Program-made: the position numbers and the translations under genes
The notes under the pieces: generated by a model
What the model saw: the letters and a program-made list of their open reading frames with translations, nothing else
Database searches by the model: none
What the model was told of the DNA's origin: nothing
Shown here: in pieces, positions 40,892-50,138 of the stretch
Numbering within the stretch: the first letter of the stretch is position 1
How the letters are laid out: each line of letters starts with the position of its first letter
NCBI GenBank assembly: GCA_026394055.1
Contig: JAPKYZ010000054.1
Coordinates: 1-60,825 of the forward strand
DNA from: Acidobacteriota bacterium
GTDB lineage: Bacteria; Acidobacteriota; Terriglobia; Bryobacterales; Bryobacteraceae
Direction: 5' to 3'
DNA length: 60,825 nt

Positions 40892-43615
40892 AATGGTTGA
40901 AGACCGCGTTAAAGTGGCGGTGACGTTATTACTGTTGCCAATGAATGCTGACCCATTGGGGCCACCGTTTGAGTCGATTCGCAATGTCACAGAATCTCCG
41001 GCTGGCAAGCATGAGACTTCTACGTTGATTCGGACAGCCTGCGGTTCTCCAGTGGAAATCCTTGCGCTCATCCCCTCAGGCGTATTCGACGCGTTGACGG
41101 TTCCAATCGTGACCGATACTGCGTCCGGATCCTCCCGCGGTACGCACGAACCGTTCCTGCACTCACCCTGGCATCGGCTGGTCTGCGGAAGTCCAAACGG
41201 ATTGCAGGAGTTGCCATTTTGCCCAGAGTCGGCGACGCAGGTAAGGTTCTGGCAAACATTACAGGCCGGGCAGTCCGCGACGGTTCCGTTAGCTCCGGGG
41301 TCCCCACCACAATGCCACCCTGCCTTCAGAACGCCCACTCCCGCATTCGACCGGATCACCCGCCCGTCATCGCTCACCGTCCCCGACCCAATCGCCACAA
41401 ATGACCCGATGTCATGGTCAAACGAATACATCTCGGTCACCGCCCGCGGCTTTAAGCCATCGACATTCGGCAAGGTGATCGGGGCAGGCGGATTAAAAAC
41501 CGCCCCGGCAGGCTGGATGGTGACGATGAAACGGGGCTGCTGACCAAAGCCCGGCGTCATCGGCACCTTGTCCGGATGCACCACCGTCACGGACACGCAG
41601 CCCTCTTTCGAACCGCCGGGGAAGGTGACCTGGCCCGGTGCGAAGGTCAACGAGAAACCGGGAGCTTCCGGCAACGTGATGGTTCCGCCGCCGGTGGTGG
41701 GCGTTACGCACTTCTGGTTCGCCTCGTTCAGGGCGAGCAGGAAAATGGGGTTCGGTACGGTGTTGGTCTTGCCCGCCACGGTGATCATGTCGTAGTCGAG
41801 GCTGGGGTACTTACCGGTGCGGGCAGCCGTGCTGCCATCCACCAGCAACTTGACGTACCCCACCGGCGCGGGCGAGACGGTGAACTGGCCCTGAGCGTCG
41901 GTTCGAACGGCAACAGCCGCGCTAACGATGCTGGAGTTCATGGTCAGGTTGTTCGTGAGGACCGCCCGGACGGTGACCCCCTGAATCGGCTTGTTCTGGT
42001 TGTCGAGAACAACGCCCGTGATCTTCGTGTTTGCTGGCGGCCCTGGAATCTGGCCGGAGGCGGCGAAGACCGCTGGCTTGCCCGTGTTGAGCGGAAAGTT
42101 GGCTTCCACCAGGTTGTTGTCCACTCCCTCTTGCAGGCCAAGAGTGAGAGTTGCGGACGCGCGGCCGTCGGAGTCCGTGGTGACGGTGGCGCTGGGCTGC
42201 GTACCGATACTGCCCGCTCCTTGCCGCACCGTGAAAGTAACCGGCACGCCGGCCAGCCGGTTGTTTCCTTCGTCCACCACCACGGCGATGAACGGCCGGG
42301 GCAGGGGCTGGTTGATGGGCCCAAACTGGTTGGTGCCGCTATCGACTACGATCTTGCCCGCACGGCCCTGCGTTCCGGTGGCGGAAAACGCTGCCGTCCC
42401 TTCATATCCGACGGAATACGCTTCCACGGTGTTGCCGCCCGCACCGGCCCGCAGACCGAGCGTCAGGCGGACTTGCGCTTGCCCCTGCGCGTTTGTGTTC
42501 ACGATGGCGGACGGCATTGGCGTGGCACCGCCGCTGACAGAGCCGTTGTTCTGAGTGACCTTGAAAATCACCGGCTTGTTCGGTACGGGCTTGCCGGCCG
42601 CATCCGTCAGGTTGACCACCAGGGGCTGAGCGAGGAGGCCGCCGATCACCCCGGTCTGATTGTTCCCGGAAACCAGGCGGATGCGAGGTTGCGCTGCTGG
42701 CGCCTCCCGCTTTACGGTCACCTGGGTGGTCAGCGAGTTGCCAGCGCGGTCCCGCGCCACCACGGCAATGAGGTTGTCGCCAAGATTCAACGGGAGGGAA
42801 GGCAACAAGAACATCCGGTTCGCCACCTGCGCCGGGACGCCGTTGACGGTCACAGTCACCTGTTGCGGATTAACGGTCCCGACGACGATGTCGTTCACGT
42901 TGCCGGACACGGGGATAGCCGCCTCGGTAGTGACGGCCTTGTCCGCCGGCGAAGTAATGGTTGGCCGCGGAGGAGTGGTATCGAGGTTGACGGTGATGCT
43001 GGCGGTACTGGCTCCGGTGGCGGTGGTGGCCGTGGCCACCAGGACATTCGGCCCTTCCTGAAGCGGAACAGCAGCGCTAAAGCGCCCAGCATTCACGGGC
43101 GCCGTGACTCCGTTCACGGTGATCTGCGCGGCCGGAGCATCCACCGCCCCGGTCACCGTGGTCGGACTGACATTGAGGTAGCTGAGGTTCGCGGGGCTGA
43201 GCAGCGTCACCTTGGTCGGCGCCGTTCCTGTGATGGAGATCGTCATCAGGCCCGAATTGACGCGCGTCAGCATGCCCCGGAAGCCCGCCGACACCCGGAG
43301 GGTCACGGTTCCGGGCAATGCTTCGTTTAAGTTCCAACGGATGCTGAAGATCCCGTCCCCGGCTCTGGCGTCGCCATTCAAGCCATCGTCTTTCATGATG
43401 CCGATGGTGGCGAGTACACGGTTATTGCCGTCAACGCGTTGAAGCTGAACCGAATCCGCGATCAGGGACGAATCCGCGATCACAGCCGTGGCGGTGATCG
43501 CCGCTGGGATCTGGGCAGCGGCAGTTTGGGGGTTAACCGCTGTCGAGCCAATGCTCGGCGCGCCGGATAGCGATAGCGGCAAAAGCAGTGCAGCGAGAAT
43601 GACGGTTCTATTCAT
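40859..43615 (-). pseudogene. large secreted Ig-repeat adhesin, 3' end replaced by IS630
   Basis: 918 residues in the present frame. A signal peptide, then an N-terminal choice-of-anchor-like region (MKDDGLNGDARAGDGIFSIRW), several Ig-like repeats with VTVNGV-type loops, two Big_1/invasin-like domains (LVVNLTDAAGKPVPNKPV; AVVVDEGNNRLAGVPVTF), a carboxypeptidase-regulatory-like domain (ITGVVLDNQNKPIQGVTV) and a cysteine-rich segment. Native sequence ends at 40892; the last residues (LVYCVRSSNI) are read from the IS repeat. The lost C-terminus is not beyond the IS. The product may still be made. Confidence 0.82.
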
Positions 43616-43830
43616 CTCATGTCCTTACGTCGCTCGACTGGGCGCTTCCTCACCGGGGGCCTCCGCTTTGAAATCGTTGTCGGACAGTGAACCAAAGGGC
43701 CTAATGCGGTGCCGCCACTGTCCGGATCTGTCGGCGAAAGATTCGAAACGAGAGAGAGGCGAGCCGTCACATAGGCATAAGCGTCGAGCGACTCCCAGCG
43801 CACAAATTAAAACGACTTCATCTTGCAGGT

Positions 43831-46407
43831 TCACTGCCGAACTCTCTGAAGATCATACAGATCAGAACCGCTGTGGTCCAGCACTGTGACGTACAAGGCT
43901 TGGCGGAGCGGATTCAGCGCAAAGCCAAACCAGGGGCGCTTCCCGCTGTCCCAAACCAAACGGTCGCCAAGCGGCCCGGTCACGCGAACTTGGCCGTCGA
44001 GCAGGTAGTAGATTTGCTGCCCCTCCACCACGAAGGCACGGCGGGAGATGCGGGGTAGCACGAGTTCATCAGCACCGGTCGCCAGATCCAGGCGCCAGAC
44101 ACCAAGAGTTCCGACGCGGACGCAGTAGTAGACGGACCTGCCATCAAGGGACTCCTGGGCGTTGACGGCTGGTTGATCGGACAAGTGTTCGAAGCGAGAG
44201 CCGTCAAAGGCGATCCGCCAGAGCCCGTCTGGTCGACGGAGGAAAGCGGATCGGCGGTCCCGGGAGAGTCCGATGACGCCGCCTGACTCGTTTTCTTCCC
44301 AGAATGAGTTGGCGGCCTTGGTGGCAAAGTCAAACCGCCAATGCCGGACTTGCCCGGCCTGCACCGCGTCCACCAGAACATGTGCGTTGTCCAGCCAGAA
44401 TGGGCGAACATTCTTCAGGTTGCGGAAGTCGGTCAAGGGCCGCGGGGCGGATCCGTCAGACTGGGCGGTCCAAGCCTGCTCTTCCTCCGTACGGAACGAC
44501 GCGAAGGCGATTCGAGTACCATCGGGCGAAACGGCCACCTCTTCATCCACCCAAGTACTGTCCACCACTGGTCGCGGCAGGGAGGCACCAGCGAGGTCGA
44601 TCCGCCAGATGTTGGCGTCATCTCGAGAGACACTGACCACCATGCGGTTGGCACGGCTGGCACTGGCGAGAAAGTTCAGGCGTGAACCGGCCGAATGAAT
44701 ACGTTGCGGATTGCCACCGGCGACACTGACTGCCCACAACCCCGCCGCCGAATCGGCACCCTGCAAGAACAAAACACTCCGGCTATCTGCAGTCCAGGCC
44801 GGGCGGTTGACCTGTCCCAAACTGGCTGCCAGGGGCCGCATGTTCCCAAGCCCCGCCGGTGTCACGTCTGCCAACATCAGTTGTGACTGAGCTCCGGGAA
44901 GGCGGCGGACAAAGGCCACGAACCGTCCATCCGGAGAGAATGCAGGCTGGCGTTCATCGACGGATGAAGGCAATAGCGTGAGGGTCTTTTCTCCCGCGAC
45001 CCAGGGCAGCAGCATCAAGCGATGCGGCGCACCAAGTCTGGAAGCGGCGGCAAGCGTAATCCAACGGCCATCGGCACTGAGCGAAAAGCTATCGAGGAGT
45101 CCCCTGAATCTGGTTTCCTCGGTCCCAGTCGTCAGATCCCGGACCACGAGGCGGCGCGTGCCGTCCGGACTGGAGGCGAGAAATGCGAGCATCCGCCCAT
45201 CAGCCGTGCAAGCAAGTTCTGTCTCTTGCGCCGCACTATTGGTCATGCGATGGGGTTCCGGGTCTTCTGGAGAGAGCCTAAAGATGTCGGGAAAACCCGA
45301 TGGCGGCTCCCATTCAAAGAAGACTGTTCTGCCATCGGGCGAAATGGCCGGATGCGCTTCAGACCCCGGCAAACCAGTTAACGACTTAGTCACCAGCGCT
45401 TCGCTATCCGCTCTCCAAGGCCAAGTGGCAGTGCCTACGGACGCAAGTATGATGGCGATTGCGAGTGCTCCGGTCAGCCGCAGGAAGTTGGAGGGAAGCC
45501 ACCAGCGAATGGAGGTCAAGTTCGCCGGCCGACGCGCTGGATTGGAGTGACGCAGGCGGCTCAACAACGGCCGCCATATCCAAGGTATGCGGGCACTTTG
45601 CCGCACGAGAGCGATTCTGACGGTCTCCCCGAGCGAGTAGAAGTCCGAGGCGGGCACCGGCTGACCGTCTACTACTTCTGGCGCTACGTAGGTATCTTGC
45701 TGAAACCCCAGTGGTGCAGCATGGCCGATGGCGGCCAGTCCGAAATCGAGAATCACCCAATGGCGTCGGTGACTGTCGAAGATCAGATTCTCGGGGCGGA
45801 TGTCCCCATGGCGGTATCCCGCTTGATGGCAAGCCTCTAGCCCCGCCGCCACGTTGCGGACCATCTTTTCAAGAGGCCAGATGGTTAGAGATTCCGCCCG
45901 TTGCCTGAGGGTCTCGCCTTCCACCCACCGGGAGACGAGAAACCAGTGGCCGTCCTCACTCAGGCCACCATCCAACACCTCTGCCACGAACGGGTTGTCG
46001 AGCTTGACGAGCGCCGCCACCTCCCGCTGCTGCATTTGCGGTGCAACGAGACCCCGGTGAAAGATCTTCACCGCGACCACACGCTTCGCCAGTGACTCAT
46101 CATGCGCGAGGAAGACAGTGCCGAATCCCCCCCGTCCAACCTCGCGTTCCAGACGGTAGCGATTAGCGATAACCCGGCCGGCAGGCGGTATCTCCTCGAA
46201 TTCCGTCGAGGACATGGCTGGAGTTGATGCGAAATCGTTGATCCGCAGGCGGGCGTTCCACAGAGAGCGTAAGGCCTCAGTTACGCCATGCGCCGCCGCA
46301 CTGGCCCAAGCGGCGTCTTTCCTGGCCTCGTCGGCAACCTCGGCGGCCGCCATAAGCTCGCCGAACAGGGCCTTTACCAGGGCCAGTGGTTCACGCCGCG
46401 GCTCCAT
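43831..46407 (-). CDS. transmembrane Ser/Thr protein kinase with TolB/WD40-like propeller
   Basis: 858 residues. The kinase domain covers about 84-300: glycine loop GRGGFGTV at 91-98, Lys114 in VAVKIF, catalytic loop HGDIRPEN at 200-207 (HGD in place of HRD; Asp and Asn kept), DFG at 221-223 and APE at 242-244. A membrane helix (309-329) is followed by about 500 extracytoplasmic residues of SPDGR-type propeller repeats. Such kinases sense signals with the propeller. The start overlaps the ECF sigma gene by 17 bases, so they form a regulatory pair. Confidence 0.9.
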   Translation of the reverse strand: MEPRREPLALVKALFGELMAAAEVADEARKDAAWASAAAHGVTEALRSLWNARLRINDFASTPAMSSTEFEEIPPAGRVIANRYRLEREVGRGGFGTVFLAHDESLAKRVVAVKIFHRGLVAPQMQQREVAALVKLDNPFVAEVLDGGLSEDGHWFLVSRWVEGETLRQRAESLTIWPLEKMVRNVAAGLEACHQAGYRHGDIRPENLIFDSHRRHWVILDFGLAAIGHAAPLGFQQDTYVAPEVVDGQPVPASDFYSLGETVRIALVRQSARIPWIWRPLLSRLRHSNPARRPANLTSIRWWLPSNFLRLTGALAIAIILASVGTATWPWRADSEALVTKSLTGLPGSEAHPAISPDGRTVFFEWEPPSGFPDIFRLSPEDPEPHRMTNSAAQETELACTADGRMLAFLASSPDGTRRLVVRDLTTGTEETRFRGLLDSFSLSADGRWITLAAASRLGAPHRLMLLPWVAGEKTLTLLPSSVDERQPAFSPDGRFVAFVRRLPGAQSQLMLADVTPAGLGNMRPLAASLGQVNRPAWTADSRSVLFLQGADSAAGLWAVSVAGGNPQRIHSAGSRLNFLASASRANRMVVSVSRDDANIWRIDLAGASLPRPVVDSTWVDEEVAVSPDGTRIAFASFRTEEEQAWTAQSDGSAPRPLTDFRNLKNVRPFWLDNAHVLVDAVQAGQVRHWRFDFATKAANSFWEENESGGVIGLSRDRRSAFLRRPDGLWRIAFDGSRFEHLSDQPAVNAQESLDGRSVYYCVRVGTLGVWRLDLATGADELVLPRISRRAFVVEGQQIYYLLDGQVRVTGPLGDRLVWDSGKRPWFGFALNPLRQALYVTVLDHSGSDLYDLQRVRQ

Positions 46408-46924
46408 TTGACAATTCCTTCAATCCTTTTCCATTCGCGGAGCACCGCTCAAACATCCACGTTCGGGCAAACTCACGGTCCGACCGGACGGTCGAGACCG
46501 AGATCCCCAGCAACTTACCCACCTCTGTATCGTTGAGTCCCGAAAAATACGTAAGCTCCATCACGTCGGCTGACCGTGGATCCAATGCCGAAAGGTCATC
46601 AAGGAGGTCGTTCACAAGGACGACTTCGTCGAGCTTGGCATCAGACTGCTGGTCGATGCAGATCACCTGGCGTTTCCAGGCCCTCCGTCTGCGGCCGTAG
46701 TCCACCAATAGCAGTCTCATTCGCCGCGCCGCCAAGCGGAAGAAGTGTTCGTTGCTCTGAATCTGCAGGCCCTTCAGTTGCAGCAGTTGGAGCAATGCAT
46801 CATGCACCAAGGCCGTCGGTTGCAAGGTGTGGTTCGGACGCTCTCCGGATAGATAGGCGCGGGCCAGCCGCCGGAGATCCTGGTAGGCGGCTAGGACTTC
46901 GTGGTTGGCGGGAGCGGCAGCCAT
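46391..46924 (-). CDS. ECF RNA polymerase sigma factor (acidobacterial type)
   Basis: 177 residues from ATG 46924; the frame to 47086 adds an unlikely leader. The N-terminus LRRLARAYLSGERPNHTLQPTALVHDALLQLL is region 2 of the TIGR02999-type group, and ELTYFSGLNDTEVGKLLGIS followed by STVRSDREFARTWM is the sigma region 4 helix-turn-helix. No anti-sigma gene adjoins; the overlapping kinase downstream is the likely controller. It starts the two-gene unit. Confidence 0.9.
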   Translation of the reverse strand: MAAAPANHEVLAAYQDLRRLARAYLSGERPNHTLQPTALVHDALLQLLQLKGLQIQSNEHFFRLAARRMRLLLVDYGRRRRAWKRQVICIDQQSDAKLDEVVLVNDLLDDLSALDPRSADVMELTYFSGLNDTEVGKLLGISVSTVRSDREFARTWMFERCSANGKGLKELSNGAAA

Positions 46925-47190
46925 CACCAGGATAGGGTCGCACACTTTTCGAATGGTTTGATGATTTAGGTTATGTATGTTGAAACAAATGGCCCAGTCG
47001 GACGTTGGGGCAGTGGGCTTGGTTAGTGGTTCATCCAGTTGAGCTTTGGCCGCGAGGCGGCAGGTGGCGCTGATACGACATTTCAATTTAGAGCCCTCGA
47101 CACTTCCGGTTCAAGGCCCAGTCCAGCAAGTCCGAACAAACGTCCGGGTGCGGGATCACTTTCTCTTTCCTGGCGGTAGAATGGTTTGAG

Positions 47191-47448
47191 ATGAGCGTCA
47201 CGATCCAAGCTGATGAGCAGGGGGCCCTCGCGTTACCTGCAGGGATGGCGCACCCTGGGGCGCGTTTCTCCGTGGAACCGCACGGGAGCGTCGTCATCTT
47301 GCGGCGCGAGGCGGAGGACGGGGAACGTTGGTGGGAGACCACCACGCCTGCTCAGCGCGTAGCCTGGCTGAATGAATGGATTCGTAGCTTACCTGGCGGT
47401 CCCGGGCTGTCTCCGCAAGCAACACGGCGCGATTCGATGTACGAATGA
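47191..47448 (+). CDS. vapB: AbrB/MazE-like antitoxin of a VapBC pair
   Basis: 85 residues. The N-terminal half (VTIQADEQGALALPAG, RFSVEPHGSVVILRR) fits a swapped-hairpin AbrB DNA-binding domain, and the C-terminal half, rich in Trp and Arg, should bind the toxin. Four-base overlap with the PIN toxin gene. Confidence 0.82.
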   Translation: MSVTIQADEQGALALPAGMAHPGARFSVEPHGSVVILRREAEDGERWWETTTPAQRVAWLNEWIRSLPGGPGLSPQATRRDSMYE

Positions 47449-47882
47449 GCGCCTGCCTGCTCGACACGAACATCTTGCTCTACCTGGCCGATCCGGCATC
47501 TGGGAACCACGCCGCGACGAAGGCAGCCGTGTCCCGGTTGCTGGCGGCTGGTGACCGATTGGTCGTGTCAGCTCAGGTTCTGTTTGAGTTTTGGAGCGTG
47601 GCCACGCGACCCATCGGAGTAAATGGTTTGGGGTGGTCCGCCGCGCGGGCTCAGGCCGAGGTGGAAACCATCCGTAGCCGGTTCCCGGTACTCGCGGAGC
47701 GTCCGGCTGTTGTGGATCTCTGGCTAGCCATCGTAGTGGCCCACGACTTGAAGGGCAAACGCATCCACGACGCCCATCTGCTCGCCACCATGCAAGCCAA
47801 CGGCGTCACGCGTCTTTTGACCAACAATTCCGCCGATTTTCCGCCTGAGGTAGGTATCTCCATTCTCACGCCAGATGACTGA
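47445..47882 (+). CDS. vapC: PIN-domain toxin VapC
   Basis: 145 residues, full length. PIN acidic residues are visible in LLDTNILLYL (Asp7), in FEFWSVATRP (conserved Glu/aromatic region), and in IHDAHLLATMQANG followed by TNNSADF. It should be a metal-dependent RNase that cleaves tRNA or rRNA when freed from its antitoxin. Start overlaps the antitoxin stop (ATGA). Confidence 0.9.
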   Translation: MSACLLDTNILLYLADPASGNHAATKAAVSRLLAAGDRLVVSAQVLFEFWSVATRPIGVNGLGWSAARAQAEVETIRSRFPVLAERPAVVDLWLAIVVAHDLKGKRIHDAHLLATMQANGVTRLLTNNSADFPPEVGISILTPDD

Positions 47883-48039
47883 TTGGTATTGCGCCGAGGC
47901 GGATCCAAGTCACACGAACGCGCTACCCACCTCCGGTACGCCCATTTATACCAGCCATTCCGGACACCGCAATCCGTAGACCACGAGACGGCCAATTCAT
48001 GCTTCGATCTCTGCCCTTGTTGGGGCACACTGAGGGTGT

Positions 48040-48414
48040 ATGAGCGTGATTGAAGAAGCTGTGGTGGCCAAGTTGCGCGGGCTGCCTGTGGAACAACAGC
48101 AAGCCGTTCTTGAATTCGTGACCTCACTCGAGACCCCGGCGCCGGAACAGCAGACGCACAAGGGCCTGCGGGGGGTGTGGAAAGACATAGGCTTTACCAT
48201 CTCCGCGGAGGGTGTTGCTGAGGGGCGGAAGGAGCCGCGGGGCAATGAGTCCTGGCCCCACGAGACTCCTGACCGCGCGAGCACGGAGCGGAAGCCCCGG
48301 AAGAGCTTGTACGGCCTCTGGAAGGGCTCTGGCGTCTCTATTTCCGAAGAGGACATCGCCGCAGCGCGCAAGGAGATGTGGGGCAACTTCCCACGGGAAG
48401 AATTCTTTAAGTGA
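48040..48414 (+). CDS. antitoxin with duplicated toxin-binding motif
   Basis: 124 residues. An N-terminal helical DUF2281-like region (EEAVVAKLRGLPVEQQQAVL) is followed by two copies of the C-terminal motif of such antitoxins: residues 41-69 (KGLRGVWKDIGFTISAEG) and 88-116 (KSLYGLWKGSGVSISEED, then AARKEMWGN). The second copy is closer to the family pattern. A normal member has one copy. The stop overlaps the GTG start of the PIN toxin. Confidence 0.8.
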   Translation: MSVIEEAVVAKLRGLPVEQQQAVLEFVTSLETPAPEQQTHKGLRGVWKDIGFTISAEGVAEGRKEPRGNESWPHETPDRASTERKPRKSLYGLWKGSGVSISEEDIAAARKEMWGNFPREEFFK

Positions 48415-48812
48415 CGGCGGTCATTGCCGACACCCATTCCGTGCTGTGGTATTTGGCCGCCGATACGCGGCTCTCGGCCGGAGCAAGAAGCGCACTGGAA
48501 TCAGCCACCGGCGACGGCTGGCCCATCTTCATCCCAACCATGTGTCTCGTGGAGGCAACCTACCTGGCCGAAAAGGCGCGTATCGCCGGAAGTGATCTGG
48601 CGCGGTTGAGCGAAGCGCTGCGGATTGAGGACGGCGCGTTAGTGGCTCAACCGTTGACGATGGACGTTGCGGTGGCACTGCGCCGAATCCCGCGCGACCA
48701 GGTCCCCGACATGCCGGACCGCGTCATCGCCGCTACCGCCCTGGCATTGGGCCTGCCGCTGGTCACCCGGGACGGCCGGATTCGGGTTTCGGGGGTCGAG
48801 ACGATCTGGTAG
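48411..48812 (+). CDS. vapC: PIN-domain toxin VapC
   Basis: 133 residues with GTG start overlapping the antitoxin TGA. PIN features: VIADTHSVLWYL with the first Asp, LVEATYLAEK with the conserved Glu, and MPDRVIAATALALGLPLVTRDGRI with the C-terminal Asp residues. It belongs to the VapC group that pairs with DUF2281/RWxR-type antitoxins. RNase function is inferred from the family. Confidence 0.9.
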   Translation: MTAVIADTHSVLWYLAADTRLSAGARSALESATGDGWPIFIPTMCLVEATYLAEKARIAGSDLARLSEALRIEDGALVAQPLTMDVAVALRRIPRDQVPDMPDRVIAATALALGLPLVTRDGRIRVSGVETIW

Positions 48813-49119
48813 GTCATTCGAGCAAGAGCGCGCGTGGCACGCGTCTTCATCTTGCCGAGATTTCGCCGGCGCATTGGCAAGCTCCCGACTGCCATCCGCA
48901 GGCACGCATTGGGCGGCAAACTGAACAAGAGAGAGGCGCGGTCAGGAGGCTGAGAGCGGACCAATCTCACTGCCGCGATGCTTTGACAACCCAGGAACAG
49001 GCTGCCTGCGCCACCGGGCAAACGATAGACCTGCGACGAGCGTGTTGGCTCAAAATTGGCTCAGGCGCCGATCTGCGGTGTCATTTTGTTGCAAGCACTA
49101 GACTTGGCCCACATCTTGT
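48813..49119. other. 307 bases without a gene, ahead of the tRNA-Cys fragment
   Basis: No frame looks coding. The only structure seen is the tandem pair TTGGCTCA at 49045-49052 and 49056-49063, 57 bases before the tRNA fragment. The stretch may be the remnant of an element once integrated at tRNA-Cys. Confidence 0.4.
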
Positions 49120-49169
49120 TGGGTCTGCAAAACCTTTACTCACCGGTTCGAATCCGGTCCGCGCCTCCA
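49120..49169 (+). other. 3' fragment of a tRNA-Cys gene (orphan attachment site)
   Basis: From position 27 to the encoded CCA: anticodon loop CTGCAAA (anticodon GCA at 49127-49129) with a short stem, T arm ACCGG-TTCGAAT-CCGGT, acceptor strand CCGCGCC, discriminator T and CCA. T at the discriminator is a tRNA-Cys identity feature. The 5' half (GGCGCGG, D arm) is missing upstream, so it is not an intact tRNA. Such 3' remnants arise as attR when elements integrate into tRNA genes. Confidence 0.8.
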
Positions 49170-49586
49170 TCCCTTTTTCCTTCTCTCCAGCCTTCCCGGC
49201 GGCCCCCTCGATCCGTGTGTGCCCGGTTTCCGCGCGGCGGAAGCCCTCGGTCGCATGCGGGGACGGGTTGGTGTTGGTGATGTCGCAAGAGAATGAGGCG
49301 AACTGATTGCGCTGTTTGTCGGAGGGATCCAGCTCACGTATCACGTTTATCGGACCAGCCTTAACTCTGGACGATTCGCCCCAGATGTTGACCTGGTCTC
49401 AAGCCGCAATACGATCAGCGCGGATACTTCGGTCGAAGTTACTAGGCCCAACGGCGCAGCCATCCCGGAGCCCGTCTCGACCTTGCCGCCGGAATCGCCG
49501 TACTCCTCGCGGCTGTCCGCCAGCGTCGGCGCATGCCCACATCTGTCACCCTGCTTTCGAGTAGAATCGTAGGCTTGTAGGTCCGC
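49170..49586. other. 417 bases without a supported gene
   Basis: Directly behind the tRNA fragment comes a T/C-rich tract, then sequence whose short open frames lack coding character. Open frames running antisense through the tRNA fragment give the familiar RTGFEPVSKGF-type spurious peptide. The promoter of the gene at 49587 should lie at the right end. Confidence 0.4.
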
Positions 49587-50138
49587 ATGACCTTATCAAT
49601 AGCCGTCTTACTCGCCTCACTCTCCCTGGAGCCGTCGGCCGTCGCAGAGAAGCTTCGCTTTGATGACTACCCCACTGATGAGCGGAGGCGCGGCCCCATC
49701 GCAATTCCACGCCCCTTACTCCCCCGCCACACGCTTGTTTCGCTTGAACTACAGGCAGCTTTGGAGGAGCCAAACGGTGCCGTCGACGGTGAGCATGAAC
49801 GGAGCGGCCCTAACTTTGCGGGCTACATGGTGGTCGTTCGTCTCGCGTGCGGGGCGCCGTGCATGCGAATGGTGTTGCTGGACAGCCGGACTGGCCGCGT
49901 GTTTGATCCGCCGATCACACACACCGGTATCGGTGCTCCGAACCTTGACCTTCCGCTTCTCTCGTTCCCCCACTCGGTTCCGATGAATCCGCATGTGGAC
50001 TTTCGGCGAAACAGCCGCCTCATGATCGTGAAGGCTTCGCTTACCCTGGGCCACCCGCTAACGTACTACTTCTTGTGGGAACGCGATCATTGGCGTCTTT
50101 TGCATCGGACACCCGTCACGACGAATCCCTGGGAATGA
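49587..50138 (+). CDS. secreted protein of unknown function
   Basis: 183 residues with a signal peptide (MTLSIAVLLASLSLEPSAVAE). The mature part holds a CGAPCMRMVLLDSRTGRVF stretch with two cysteines and ends in YYFLWERDHWRLLHRTP. No family is known to me. The stop overlaps the next start (ATGA). Confidence 0.65.
   Translation: MTLSIAVLLASLSLEPSAVAEKLRFDDYPTDERRRGPIAIPRPLLPRHTLVSLELQAALEEPNGAVDGEHERSGPNFAGYMVVVRLACGAPCMRMVLLDSRTGRVFDPPITHTGIGAPNLDLPLLSFPHSVPMNPHVDFRRNSRLMIVKASLTLGHPLTYYFLWERDHWRLLHRTPVTTNPWE

Noticed and set aside
41576..43330. Open frame of 584 codons on the plus strand
   Set aside because: It is antisense to the Ig-repeat adhesin and has the Arg/Gly/His-rich composition typical of shadow frames in GC-rich DNA; no start context or domain.
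49060..49169. A complete, unusual tRNA-Cys with GGCGCCG at 49064 as 5' acceptor
   Set aside because: The distance to the anticodon stem is about twice that allowed, there is no D arm, and GGCGCCG does not fully pair with CCGCGCC.
49081..49344. Minus-strand frame of 87 codons
   Set aside because: It runs antisense through the tRNA-Cys fragment and yields the familiar RTGFEPVSKGF spurious peptide; not a protein.
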